DNA of 64,000 nucleotides. It comes from Acinetobacter pragensis. Its GTDB lineage: Bacteria > Pseudomonadota > Gammaproteobacteria > Pseudomonadales > Moraxellaceae. The notes under the pieces are model-generated. The model was not told where the DNA came from, did no database searches, and worked only from the letters and a program-made list of their open reading frames with translations. This document shows positions 52,551 to 63,032 of the stretch, piece after piece (within the stretch, counting starts at the first letter, position 1; each line of letters opens with the position of its first letter). Both the position numbers and the translations under genes were made by a program. Where the stretch lies: positions 124,001 through 188,000 of the forward strand of contig NZ_LUAW01000011.1 of the NCBI RefSeq assembly GCF_001605895.1, in the 5' to 3' direction.

Positions 52551-53973
52551 TTTTGAGGCGCGTATTGTTGCCGCGCTGGATGATTATGAAATTCAGGAAC
52601 AATATAACGCGCAAGATCCATTGGTGATCCAGCAGATCCGCTCTATTGCTGCATTTCTGGCGTTGTTCAGTCAGGAAATTGATATTGCAGAGCTTGAGCC
52701 GTTTATTAAAACCCGCGACCGGTCAATTATTGCGGATGCGGCCAATAAAGGGATTCTGCCAATAGGAATGCCTGCGCAGCATATTCTGGAAGTGATCAAC
52801 CGTGCAGGTAACAGCATCAGCTTAAGCCAAGGGCGCTTGATTGAAGATAACAGCGGCAGGCCATGGCGCCTGCTGCAATCTGTGACTGTATCGACAGGTG
52901 AAACTGGGGAAGTACTGGCCGAGCAGAGTGAGTACAGAGAAGTCCAATACTCTGTACAAAACAGTGAAAGTTTCCATCGTACGCAAATAAAATTGCAAGA
53001 TGATTTGTCATTGGCCGGTCTTACAGTACGTGATGATCAAAACGATAATTATCTGCTTAAGAAACGCTGGATGAATGTTGCGCCTTTGGAATATGCATTC
53101 AATATAACCACGGACAGTCTGCGCCGTATCTTTATAGAATTTGGTGATGATGATCGCGCGGGATGTACGGCAAAAGCCAATCAAGTATTTACATTTGGCA
53201 TTCTGGAAACATACGGCGATGTTGATATTTCACGCCTGAAAGATGCCTCACTGGCCGATGTATTCAATGCAGATGAACAGCGCGTGTCTGTACGTTTTAA
53301 GCAGGGCGGTGCAGTGCGCCAGGGTGCCGATCCGCTGAATGTTTCCGAGCTGCGGGTACTGTCCAGCTATCCTTCGCTTTATGATGAAAACGCCGTGTTT
53401 CTGGGAAACTTTGATTATTCAGTGCGGGCTAAATTTATGCCGCGCGCTTATTACTTGGCAGTATGGAATGAAAATGAGCATGACCGCTACTATGGCGCGA
53501 CTTATCAAGATATCAATCATTTGCATATTGCCGTCACTGCTAAAAACAGCGCTGAACAGGCAACTCTAGAACAGGAAATTATTCAGTACATCGGCCAGCT
53601 GGATAGCCTGTATAAAGACCGGGTCCGTGTGCATGCCGTTTTAGAAAAGCCATACGCCTTGTCGTTAAATGGCCGTCTGGCAGCCGTGCATGATTTGGAT
53701 GGGGTGAAGGTTCAGATTAAAGGCCTGCTGGTAGACCGCTATGGCCAAACGAAATTAAGCGCAAGCCGATGGCTGGTGAATGGCTTCAATACGCAGGAAA
53801 TATCCACCCAGCTGCGGAAGAACATTACCGCCTTTCAGGACAATATCAGCGACTTTTCACTGAGCGTGCCTGCAGTCTTAAATAAACCGCATGAATGGGT
53901 GTACATCTCCAATGAAAGCATCACGCTAAAATTAGAACGAACTGCAGAGATGGGGGCAGCATGGGTACTGTAA
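52534..53973 (+). CDS. Baseplate J-like protein
   Basis: 479 residues. The N-terminal IRSIAAFLALFSQEIDIAELEPFIKTRDRSIIADAANKGILPIGMPAQHI and the later IEFGDDDRAG and QIKGLLVDRYG segments follow the baseplate-J/gp47-like layout (N-terminal helix, beta middle, C-terminal wedge domain). Position directly before a tail-I-like gene supports it. Contractile-tail phage is therefore likely. Confidence 0.6.
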   Translation: MLTQADFEARIVAALDDYEIQEQYNAQDPLVIQQIRSIAAFLALFSQEIDIAELEPFIKTRDRSIIADAANKGILPIGMPAQHILEVINRAGNSISLSQGRLIEDNSGRPWRLLQSVTVSTGETGEVLAEQSEYREVQYSVQNSESFHRTQIKLQDDLSLAGLTVRDDQNDNYLLKKRWMNVAPLEYAFNITTDSLRRIFIEFGDDDRAGCTAKANQVFTFGILETYGDVDISRLKDASLADVFNADEQRVSVRFKQGGAVRQGADPLNVSELRVLSSYPSLYDENAVFLGNFDYSVRAKFMPRAYYLAVWNENEHDRYYGATYQDINHLHIAVTAKNSAEQATLEQEIIQYIGQLDSLYKDRVRVHAVLEKPYALSLNGRLAAVHDLDGVKVQIKGLLVDRYGQTKLSASRWLVNGFNTQEISTQLRKNITAFQDNISDFSLSVPAVLNKPHEWVYISNESITLKLERTAEMGAAWVL

Positions 53974-54590
53974 GCTTTACTCGCCCGATTGATCAGCAAG
54001 TCAATAATCATCAGGGCTTAGAAACGGCCTTGGCCAAGGCATTTAAGCAAGTCTTTGCAGATGTCTTTGAACAGCAGGTGAAGGACATGCTGGACTATGG
54101 CTGTCCGCACTTAGGCAGCCGAACAGTCATTGAACGCTTTTCTAAGCAGGATGGCCTTGTCGTGCTGCGCCGCCCATATACATCCGATACGTTGATGCGG
54201 GTCATATATGCAAACTGGTCAAGTCTGGCCAGTGAGCGCGGTTTAGGCTTCTTGGAATTTGTATTGCGCATGATCTGGACAGATCAGTGGCAGATTAAGC
54301 GAATGTGGCATCCGATAAAAACCTATTTGAATTACCCAGCACATATTACGGTTGATGAAAAGCCAGAGCATTTCCTTACAAGCCGGCTGCGTATTTCAAT
54401 TGAGGATACAGTTGATACTTCTGAAATTATTGAGCTGTCACCCATATTGCGCCGGCTTGTTCCCGCCAATGTTGTGGTAAAGGTACATTCAAAGGCTTTG
54501 GATGTTGAGTTGGGGGATAGCTCAATAGGTGTCGGGGTATATGGTCGGGTTTATCAGGTGATTGATTTCAGCGATTTGGAACTGACGTAA
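53961..54590 (+). CDS. Tail protein I-like / baseplate wedge protein
   Basis: 209 residues starting inside the upstream gene by 13 bp. RRPYTSDTLMRVIYANWSSLASERGLGFLEFVLRMIWTDQWQIKRMWHP and RLVPANVVVKVHSKALD resemble tail-I type proteins, in which a helical domain and a C-terminal beta domain complete the wedge. The final codons overlap a TTGGAACT element. Confidence 0.55.
   Translation: MGTVSFTRPIDQQVNNHQGLETALAKAFKQVFADVFEQQVKDMLDYGCPHLGSRTVIERFSKQDGLVVLRRPYTSDTLMRVIYANWSSLASERGLGFLEFVLRMIWTDQWQIKRMWHPIKTYLNYPAHITVDEKPEHFLTSRLRISIEDTVDTSEIIELSPILRRLVPANVVVKVHSKALDVELGDSSIGVGVYGRVYQVIDFSDLELT
54576..54583 (+). promoter_or_regulatory. Late element variant upstream of the Acb2-like gene
   Basis: TTGGAACT lies 85 bp before ATG 54662, further than the 67-74 bp of the other copies, and inside the end of the tail-I gene. 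It may be a true but spaced-out copy or chance. Confidence 0.35.
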
Positions 54591-54661
54591 ATATCCCAAT
54601 CAGTTAAGTGTTTTTATGGAGTCACTTTAAATTGATCGTGCATATTTTTTCAGGAGTGCCC

Positions 54662-55120
54662 ATGGCTGAAAATACAGATAAAAACTTACTGGCTATTACC
54701 GCAGATGCTGGAAGTGACCAAAATCTGATTGTTGAAGAATTTTTAGGTCACGCTAAAGCTGATTTAGATCCAGCTGTCATTGAGCAGGTACAGAACGGTG
54801 AACAGGTTGACGGCGTAACGGCGTATGCCCGCGGCAATTATTATAAAATTTCAGCAAATCCTGATTCCCCAGACTACATTGAGCCCTTTGATATTCATCT
54901 CCATTTCCAAGACGGTCCAACGGCTTTAGAAGGGGTAAACGGCGCAACAAATGAGGCGCTTTTAAAAGTGCTGATTCATCGAACTCAGATTTTAGACAGC
55001 CAATTCCCTTCAGAACATAACAAGCAGGCGATTGCAGCTATGGAAACAGCTCTGGCTGCATTTGATGCACGGACAACTGAACGGCTGACACGTGGTGTTG
55101 AAGGTCAGAAGGCGGAGTAA
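54662..55120 (+). CDS. Acb2/Tad1 hairpin-domain-like protein (possible anti-defence sponge)
   Basis: 152 residues. The C-terminal ~75 residues read FDIHLHFQDGPTALEGVNGA, then a helix NKQAIAAMETALAAFDARTTERLTRGVEGQ. This matches, from memory, the phage family HFQ-GP-x-E-GVNG ... ENA-AL-x-LE-AL-WL-x-RT-x-R-RGVEG now called the Acb2/Tad1 hairpin domain, relatives of cyclic-nucleotide sponges that block CBASS and Thoeris. The first ~75 residues are a separate acidic beta region. Sponge activity here is inferred, not shown. Confidence 0.6.
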   Translation: MAENTDKNLLAITADAGSDQNLIVEEFLGHAKADLDPAVIEQVQNGEQVDGVTAYARGNYYKISANPDSPDYIEPFDIHLHFQDGPTALEGVNGATNEALLKVLIHRTQILDSQFPSEHNKQAIAAMETALAAFDARTTERLTRGVEGQKAE

Positions 55121-55125
55121 TCATT

Positions 55126-55323
55126 ATGAAATCTAAATTAATGAGTGTTGCCTTATTGGGTGCATTAGCATGCGGTTTAAGTGTTCCTGCGGCAGCCATT
55201 CACAGCGGATCAAACACAGATAAATCACCGTATGCCTTCACCACGAAACGCAAAGCAAATGCAAAAGCCAATAAGGTCAGCCAGAAGAAAAAGCGCCTAA
55301 ATGCGCGGCGTTTAGGCCGTTAA
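55126..55323 (+). CDS. Small secreted basic protein
   Basis: 65 residues: a signal peptide (LMSVALLGALACGLSVPAAA) followed by a very basic tail (KRKANAKANKVSQKKKRLNARRLGR). It may be an exported DNA- or envelope-binding peptide. It lies 5 bp behind the Acb2-like gene. Confidence 0.65.
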   Translation: MKSKLMSVALLGALACGLSVPAAAIHSGSNTDKSPYAFTTKRKANAKANKVSQKKKRLNARRLGR

Positions 55324-55335
55324 GGAGAATTGTCA

Positions 55336-55560
55336 ATGCTGACTAAAATCCGTTGCTGTAAAAAAGCCAATGATCAGTATGTTGATTTAGATGACATTTC
55401 ATATATTGAAGTTTCCGACACTGACTATTGCGGTGGAATGCGAGGGTATGAAAGTAAATATGCCAGCGTCATTTTAGGCATGAAAAATGGTCTTACTGTG
55501 TTGCTGACAATGGAAAGAACTAAACTTGATGAGCTTACAGCACGTAAATCTCAAGTCTAA
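55336..55560 (+). CDS. Hypothetical small late protein
   Basis: 74 residues from ATG 55336, with AAGGAG 8 bases upstream. Predicted small alpha/beta protein with CCKK and DYCGG cysteines; no recognised domain. It is followed at once by late leader 4. Confidence 0.7.
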   Translation: MLTKIRCCKKANDQYVDLDDISYIEVSDTDYCGGMRGYESKYASVILGMKNGLTVLLTMERTKLDELTARKSQV

Positions 55561-55635
55561 TTGGAACATTGCAAAACCTATACTGCGCTGAATTGCCAAA
55601 ATAGCCCTAATAATCTACTTATTGGGGCTTTTTTC
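55561..55635 (+). promoter_or_regulatory. Late leader 4: TTGGAACA, hairpin, ATG
   Basis: TTGGAACA (55561-55568), 11-bp stem AGCCCTAATAA / TTATTGGGGCT (55603-55629) with one wobble, six T and ATG 55636. The GGGG of the 3' arm can act as ribosome-binding site. Confidence 0.75.
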
Positions 55636-56550
55636 ATGGCTGATACAGCTCGAAAAACCAAGAAAATCACATACAATTTATTTGAGCGCGGCCGCCAGCA
55701 TTCAGGTAAAAACCGCGCCAATGTTGATATGAAAGAAATGATCAGTCAGATCAATCATCCTAAAGTTCAGGAAATGATTAAGTCAGGGACTTTGTACGGC
55801 TATAACGGACATGAGATCCGCCGCCGCTACGGCATGTTTCCGCCTGAATCCGTAGTCATTGATGGGAAAGTGGTGTACTTAGAAGCTGCATTCAGAACCA
55901 TTGAATCCTATGCTGATAAAAATGGTGATGTAACCCATGTAGCAGAGTTTCTCGATAATGCAGCAGGGGAACATGCCCGCAAGCAGTATCTAGCCCGTGT
56001 TGGCGGTTTCAGCTCAGCTCAGGATTACCGCCGTTCTGGACTAGGTTTAGTGCCGGTTAATTTTTATGGATATGACTATGTCACACAGCCAAACTATGTC
56101 ACTAACGTAGGCGATGGCCAGCTGTTTGATGGACTGGCTGTACCTGAGCAGCAGGAAGGCCTCATTTCCTGTTTTGACAGTGCGACAGATGTTTCCCTGC
56201 TATCGCCTTCAGAAGCGATGATTGCGAATATGCTGGAACAGCAGATTGTACGTGATTTCGATAATATTCATGCACAGTTCCAGCTGTATCAGTTTAATGA
56301 GCAGGCCTTGGATCAGGTAGATATGCTTGCCGCGCAGCTGGCTAAACGTGAACAGCGAGCAGTCTTGCAGGCCCAGCGTGAACAGGATTTCTATACGGGC
56401 ATGGTTGGAGAGATCCGTTCATTTGACTCTGTATGCGATGAAGCTGAGCAATTGCTGAATCAAAGTGAAATTGCGCGCATGCATATCGATGGAGAAAAGC
56501 CGAAGCGCAATGCTGCCAAGAAAGGCACTAAAATCTTTGGGTGGGGTTAA
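55636..56550 (+). CDS. Late virion-associated protein, unassigned (capsid/prohead module candidate)
   Basis: 304 residues from ATG 55636. Conserved-looking core: YNGHEIRRRYGMFPPESVVIDGKVVYLEAAFRTIESYADKNGDVTHVAEFLDNAAGEHARKQYLARVGGFSSAQDYRR, followed by long helices rich in Gln, Glu and Lys. It reminded me of prohead-core or protease-associated proteins, without a clear catalytic motif. Its stop overlaps the next start by one base (TAATG). Confidence 0.6.
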   Translation: MADTARKTKKITYNLFERGRQHSGKNRANVDMKEMISQINHPKVQEMIKSGTLYGYNGHEIRRRYGMFPPESVVIDGKVVYLEAAFRTIESYADKNGDVTHVAEFLDNAAGEHARKQYLARVGGFSSAQDYRRSGLGLVPVNFYGYDYVTQPNYVTNVGDGQLFDGLAVPEQQEGLISCFDSATDVSLLSPSEAMIANMLEQQIVRDFDNIHAQFQLYQFNEQALDQVDMLAAQLAKREQRAVLQAQREQDFYTGMVGEIRSFDSVCDEAEQLLNQSEIARMHIDGEKPKRNAAKKGTKIFGWG

Positions 56551-57359
56551 TGATGAATATGCCCAAAGATCCTCAAAAATGCATTCAAGATGCCTGGTAT
56601 AAAATGCTGGTCGATTTTCGGGCATGGTTCATGCCTGAAACTGTTCAGACGACAGAGTGGAAAAATCGGAATATCAGCACTGCAATAAAGTCCTGTCCAA
56701 GCCGGCTTATGGATGATTCAGAATCGATGCTGGCTGAGTACCGCAAAAGCCAAAATGCTGATGTCTCAGGCGGCGCTACGGCGTTTATGCCTATTATGCT
56801 GACAGCTACGGCATTGATTGATCAACCGCCCGATGTTAGCCAATTATTGCCGGTACCGTACTTTGTGCCGGCAGTGATCGACGAAAAGTATGTGAAGATC
56901 CGCTTAGTCGCAAAAACAGTACGAGCGCAATTGGCTTTCTATGCAACTAACTCACATGATGCGCGGTCGGTCTGCGATCAGTTCTGCACATACATGCAGG
57001 ATGATGTTAAGCGCCGTATAGATGTTCCTTTTGAAATTTCCAGTACACATTCTGAATTCAGCAGCTTCACAGTTTTAGAAAACCAGTTGTTCCCATCACC
57101 GGTTCCCAGTGATGCCATCAACCTGTCTATTTTTACGATCGATGTCCAGCTGATCGGCTATGTTCCGCAGATTCTGGGACTGGGCGGGCCGAATGATAAC
57201 AATACGGACAATGGTTATACCCCAGACGGATCTGCAATAGAAAAGCCATTGGACAATTCCGTAGTGATTCAAGCGGATAAGCTGGCTGAAGACGGGCATG
57301 TCCGAATTCATGCTGATAGAGATACGGGCGCCATTACAGAGGAAAACATTCATGAGTGA
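56550..57359 (+). CDS. Hypothetical late structural protein
   Basis: About 269 residues; starts ATG 56550 (ATG 56553 is equally possible). Mixed alpha/beta with a low-complexity acidic end (GGPNDNNTDNGYTPDGSAIE). No known domain. It sits between the 304-residue and 169-residue genes with overlaps on both sides. Confidence 0.6.
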   Translation: MMNMPKDPQKCIQDAWYKMLVDFRAWFMPETVQTTEWKNRNISTAIKSCPSRLMDDSESMLAEYRKSQNADVSGGATAFMPIMLTATALIDQPPDVSQLLPVPYFVPAVIDEKYVKIRLVAKTVRAQLAFYATNSHDARSVCDQFCTYMQDDVKRRIDVPFEISSTHSEFSSFTVLENQLFPSPVPSDAINLSIFTIDVQLIGYVPQILGLGGPNDNNTDNGYTPDGSAIEKPLDNSVVIQADKLAEDGHVRIHADRDTGAITEENIHE

Positions 57360-57861
57360 TATGATCCGCATTGACAGCCGCGTGACCGGTTTTTCAGATG
57401 ATCCTGTACGCTTGATGGCAATGTGCTATCAGGACACAGGCGAAATCCTGCTGCAAAAGACGGAGATCTACACAACGTTAGCAGTGCCGCCGGATTTACG
57501 AAAAAATACGGTGGTTGTAACTGATTCACCCAATTTAATTAAGAATTGGCAGTTGAAATTTGACGCGCAGCAGCATCTTGAAGAAGTGATCCGCATTTAC
57601 CAGGCAAGCTATCGCGGTGGGCTGGTCGAGTTTGAACCGTCAATTGCGCGGTACAATCCGATGAACATTCTTCAGGTGCGCAAAATTGATAAGCGGGGCA
57701 TGCAGCAAGAGTTCGACAGCAGTTCGCTTGATAATGGGCACATTGCAGCGCTGCTGGCAATTTGGGCAAGCCATAAGATAGCGACAGGGTACGGAGTGAT
57801 GTCGAATCAAGTGCAGAAAGTGGATGATATCGATCCGACGATGTTGCCGTTTAGTATTTAA
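57352..57861 (+). CDS. Hypothetical late protein
   Basis: 169 residues from ATG 57352, overlapping the upstream stop by 8 bp. It contains IYQASYRGGLVEFEPSIARYNPMNILQVRK. No recognised domain. A perfect palindrome AGCACTTAAGTGCT follows immediately after the stop. Confidence 0.62.
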   Translation: MSDMIRIDSRVTGFSDDPVRLMAMCYQDTGEILLQKTEIYTTLAVPPDLRKNTVVVTDSPNLIKNWQLKFDAQQHLEEVIRIYQASYRGGLVEFEPSIARYNPMNILQVRKIDKRGMQQEFDSSSLDNGHIAALLAIWASHKIATGYGVMSNQVQKVDDIDPTMLPFSI

Positions 57862-57875
57862 AGCACTTAAGTGCT
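57862..57875. repeat. Perfect 14-bp palindrome behind the 169-residue gene
   Basis: AGCACTTAAGTGCT directly after the stop codon and 25 bp before late leader 5. Terminator stem without a T-run, or a protein-binding site. Confidence 0.7.
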
Positions 57876-57899
57876 CTGCACATTGCATGGCGCGGCATT

Positions 57900-57969
57900 T
57901 TGGAACAGCTGTAAAACATTAAATTTTAAAAACTTAGAATAAAAATTATAATTCTTCTTCCTATTTTCA
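57900..57969 (+). promoter_or_regulatory. Late leader 5: TTGGAACA, weak hairpin, ATG
   Basis: TTGGAACA (57900-57907) 69 bp before terL ATG 57970. A 5-bp stem AGAAT / ATTCT (57936-57955) is the weakest of the set. No good ribosome-binding site precedes this ATG. Confidence 0.6.
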
Positions 57970-59976
57970 ATGGCACTCCAACCTCTTAAAGAAATCCCTG
58001 AATGGTGGGAACTCTGCACCCGCTACCGCTATGACATTTATGCCTTTGCGGTCGAAGCGCTGGGCATTACACCAACATGGCAGCAGGAACTTTTATTTGA
58101 GTCAATTGCCTTTGACGGCAGCCGCACATCTGTAGCATCCGGTCATGGCTGTTTTGGTAAAGGCACAAAGATCCGCTTAGCAAATGGCAAGTGGAAGCGT
58201 GTTGAAAAAATAACAATTAAAGACGCCGTACTGGGAAGTGACGGCATTACACCGAGGGAAGTGATCAGCACCGTTACAGGCTGGCAGGATCTCTACCGCT
58301 TTGAATATGAAAATGGCAAAAGCCATGTCTACAACAAGTCACACATCCTTTGTTTAATTTCACTTGAAACCAAAAACGGCTGGAAAGCCGGCGATACCAT
58401 GGAAGTTTTGGTTTCTAAATGGCTGGAATGGCCTGAGGAAACTAAACGCCAATTTGCTGCCTACGAGCTGAAGCATAAGAAATACATCCCAGTACGCATT
58501 GAGCGCGCCGTATCACTGGGAGAAGGCGAGTATTTCGGCTTTATGCTGGATGGTGATTCAACTTTCCTCACTGCTGACGGCATGGTGCATCACAATACAG
58601 GCAAAACCGCTTCGGCAGGGGTCGTTGCACTCTGGCATCTGCTGTTCTTTGATGAATCGATCATGATGTTTACTGCCCCGCAAATTGGGCAGCTGAAAAA
58701 ACAGGTATGGAAAGAAATCAGCATTAACCTGGCGCGGCTTAAAAATGGCCCGCTGGCTTGGCTGGCTGATTATGTCGGTTTCCAGTCTGAACTGGTTTAC
58801 ATCAAAGGATCAAAAGAAAAGTGGTATGTCTTTGCCAAGACGGCTCCAAAACATCAGCCGACTAACCTTGCAGGGAACCATGGCGACAATTACATGGTTT
58901 GGGTGGATGAGGCCAGCGGTGTAGCGGATGAAGTTCTGGATGTTGCATTTGGTGCCTTAACGCACGAAGACAACCGTGCGGTAATGACTTCACAGCCTAC
59001 CCGTAATGCGGGCATGTTCTATGAAACACATCATACGTTGAGCCACCGCTCTGGCGGTGTGTGGACTGCGCTTACATTCAACGGTGAAGAATCTCCGCTG
59101 GTCAGTAAGCAGTCTTTAGCGGAACAGCGCCAAAAGTACGGCAGCCGTGATGATCCTCAATATCAAATTCGTGTTTTAGGTCAATTCCCAGACCGTGCCG
59201 ATGAATTCCTTATAACCAAGCGCCAAGCAGAAGATATGTACTGCGGCGCTTCAATATTTACTGAGCACATTTTTGGCTATGTGATCACGGTCGATGTCGG
59301 CGGCGGTGTAGGCCGAGACGATTCTGTTATTGCTGTATCTAAAGTTTGGGGTGAAGCGCAATGGGGGGATCGGGCGCGGCGGGTTGAAGTGGTTGATATA
59401 CCGCTTTGCAAGAATAGAGATGATATTACTGAGCTGTTCGCAAAAATTCATGAATGCATTTTGAAATATCCGAATGCCACGCTGGTTGTCGATGACAATG
59501 GCGCCGGCAAGGGCTTAGGCCAGCTGCTGAAGAAAAACGGCATCTGGTATATGCCTGTGCATTGGGGCGGCGCATGCTTCAATAATGACAACCGCAAAGA
59601 GTATGTGAATAAACGCGCTTTGGCCTATGTGGGTCTTTACCGGGCGGTAGAGCAGGGCCGGTTTAAAATTAAAACCATTAAGTTCAAAATTAAGGTACAG
59701 GCTCAGATTATTAAGATCCCTTATACATTCGATGAGCACAGTCGCTATAAGATTTTCAGTAAGGATGAAATGAAACGCATGGGGATTAAATCCCCCGATT
59801 TAGGTGATGTTTTCGCCTTCTTATTTTTGGAAAATGTGTTCTATACCGAAGCGTATGAAAATGTTGCTGTCTTGGATGAAAGTCCAGAGGCGCAGGAGCA
59901 GGCAGCAAGAAAATCACGTTTCAGTCAGCTGAAAGAAGCCGCGGAAAAAGAATTTGGAAAAGATGGGAATAAGTAA
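57970..59976 (+). CDS. terL: Terminase large subunit with an intein in Walker A
   Basis: 668 residues before splicing, about 519 after. The ATPase: SVASGHG (residues 54-60), then, beyond the intein, TGKTASAG, rebuilds the P-loop GHGTGKT. Walker B is YMVWVDEA (Asp313-Glu314). The nuclease has D442 in VITVDVGGG, D508 in LVVDDNG and D610/D613 in SPDLGDVF, the three acidic sites of an RNase-H-like terminase nuclease. Translocates DNA into the prohead and cuts it. The intein is a block from 61 to 209. Confidence 0.93.
   Translation: MALQPLKEIPEWWELCTRYRYDIYAFAVEALGITPTWQQELLFESIAFDGSRTSVASGHGCFGKGTKIRLANGKWKRVEKITIKDAVLGSDGITPREVISTVTGWQDLYRFEYENGKSHVYNKSHILCLISLETKNGWKAGDTMEVLVSKWLEWPEETKRQFAAYELKHKKYIPVRIERAVSLGEGEYFGFMLDGDSTFLTADGMVHHNTGKTASAGVVALWHLLFFDESIMMFTAPQIGQLKKQVWKEISINLARLKNGPLAWLADYVGFQSELVYIKGSKEKWYVFAKTAPKHQPTNLAGNHGDNYMVWVDEASGVADEVLDVAFGALTHEDNRAVMTSQPTRNAGMFYETHHTLSHRSGGVWTALTFNGEESPLVSKQSLAEQRQKYGSRDDPQYQIRVLGQFPDRADEFLITKRQAEDMYCGASIFTEHIFGYVITVDVGGGVGRDDSVIAVSKVWGEAQWGDRARRVEVVDIPLCKNRDDITELFAKIHECILKYPNATLVVDDNGAGKGLGQLLKKNGIWYMPVHWGGACFNNDNRKEYVNKRALAYVGLYRAVEQGRFKIKTIKFKIKVQAQIIKIPYTFDEHSRYKIFSKDEMKRMGIKSPDLGDVFAFLFLENVFYTEAYENVAVLDESPEAQEQAARKSRFSQLKEAAEKEFGKDGNK
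58150..58596 (+). other. Mini-intein, 149 residues, in TerL Walker A
   Basis: Begins with Cys (CFGKGTKIRLANGKWKRVEK), carries a block-B-like YNKSH, and ends with the block-F/G pattern EYFGFMLDGDSTFL, then HHN before the C-extein Thr. The chemistry is Cys1, His-Asn C-terminal, Thr+1. No LAGLIDADG or HNH homing domain fits in the length. Confidence 0.92.
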
Positions 59977-59988
59977 AAGCCCCGCTAT

Positions 59989-60063
59989 TTGGAACAGCTC
60001 CCTAATTTTGAGCGGTGGAGTGCTTAGTATTCAGCTTTATCGTTAGAATTCGAGTACTGAATA
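59989..60063 (+). promoter_or_regulatory. Late leader 6: TTGGAACA, hairpin, ATG
   Basis: TTGGAACA (59989-59996), then a 7-bp perfect stem TATTCAG (60028-60034) / CTGAATA (60057-60063) with a 22-base loop, ending exactly at ATG 60064. Confidence 0.65.
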
Positions 60064-60843
60064 ATGAAACAGGTATTTAAGACTGTAAACCTGCTGGCGG
60101 CAGGTGTCCAATTGCTCGGAGATTTAAAAGGGCCACTCCTGAATTTTAAGAATAATGTGCGCCGTAATAGAAATGACCCCAGCCCTAAATATAAGCAGCT
60201 ATTTACACCTGAAATGATTAATAAAGCCTACTTAAACCCAGCGCTGCAGCTGAAAAATTTCGGACATTTCATTATTGTGAATGCACGATATACAGCAGTT
60301 GCTGCGGTGCAAGGCAATACGTCTAAAACACGAAAGACGGTAGTTTTAGAGTTTAAAGAAAATAGGGCTATGAGTATTGACGATATTCTACAGCTTTTAT
60401 CCACATACCCTGCAGCAACACTCAGTGTTAATGATAATGGTGAGGGTAAATTCCTAGGCCAGTTATTAAAGAAAAACGGCATTTGGTATATGCCAGTGCA
60501 CTGGGGTGGAAACTGCTTTAGTAATGACAATCGTAAAGAGTATGTCAATAAGCGTGCACAGTCTTATGCCTGCTTATCTTACGCAGTCAATACGTATAGC
60601 TTTAAAATTTGCCAGCCGCACAATAACGAAAAAGTATTGAAAGAACTCAAAAGCATTCGTTACAGCTTTGATGAGCGTTCACGCTTTAGAATCATGCCAG
60701 TATCTGAGATGCGTGAGATCGGGCTTGATGTTCCAGATATTGCAGATTTATTTGCCCAGATTTTTTTAGAAGGTACCGCGTATTCATTGGAACTAAACAG
60801 TCCTGACTTATCCACGCCAGCTAACAATACCCAAAGTGATTAA
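60064..60843 (+). CDS. Duplicate of the TerL nuclease domain with degraded active site
   Basis: 259 residues. Residues ~113-165 match TerL ~500-552 almost exactly (34 of 36 in the best block: LGQLLKKNGIWYMPVHWGG, then DNRKEYVNKRA). The first catalytic Asp is Asn73 (IIVNARY against TerL VITVDVGG), the second site reads VNDNG (Asn123), and only the third (VPDIADLF) keeps its Asp. No ATPase part. Probably a non-cleaving paralog, perhaps a regulator or DNA-binding piece of the motor; it may also be a decaying copy, but the frame is intact. Confidence 0.85.
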   Translation: MKQVFKTVNLLAAGVQLLGDLKGPLLNFKNNVRRNRNDPSPKYKQLFTPEMINKAYLNPALQLKNFGHFIIVNARYTAVAAVQGNTSKTRKTVVLEFKENRAMSIDDILQLLSTYPAATLSVNDNGEGKFLGQLLKKNGIWYMPVHWGGNCFSNDNRKEYVNKRAQSYACLSYAVNTYSFKICQPHNNEKVLKELKSIRYSFDERSRFRIMPVSEMREIGLDVPDIADLFAQIFLEGTAYSLELNSPDLSTPANNTQSD

Positions 60844-60854
60844 TTGGGTGGATT
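60787..60854 (+). promoter_or_regulatory. Late leader 7: TTGGAACT, hairpin, ATG
   Basis: TTGGAACT (60787-60794) inside the end of the upstream gene; 6-bp stem ACCCAA / TTGGGT (60829-60849) spans its stop; ATG 60855 follows, with GGGTGG as ribosome-binding site. Confidence 0.65.
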
Positions 60855-62924
<2,070 letters not shown>

Positions 62925-62933
62925 TCTCAATTT

Positions 62934-62961
62934 AAGCCCCACGGATATGTGGGGCTTTTTA
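62934..62961 (+). terminator. Intrinsic terminator after the tail fibre gene
   Basis: AGCCCCAC / GTGGGGCT stem with a 6-base loop and five T, directly followed by late leader 8. Confidence 0.95.
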
Positions 62962-62963
62962 GT

Positions 62964-63032
62964 TTGGAATTGGCAGGTTTGTATTATTTATCTGGCAACT
63001 ACCATATTTAAAAACGGCTTGAAGCAGCAGCA
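62964..63032 (+). promoter_or_regulatory. Late leader 8: TTGGAATT variant
   Basis: TTGGAATT (62964-62971) 68 bp before ATG 63033, right behind the terminator. No convincing hairpin near the ATG, so it is the least complete member. Confidence 0.5.
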
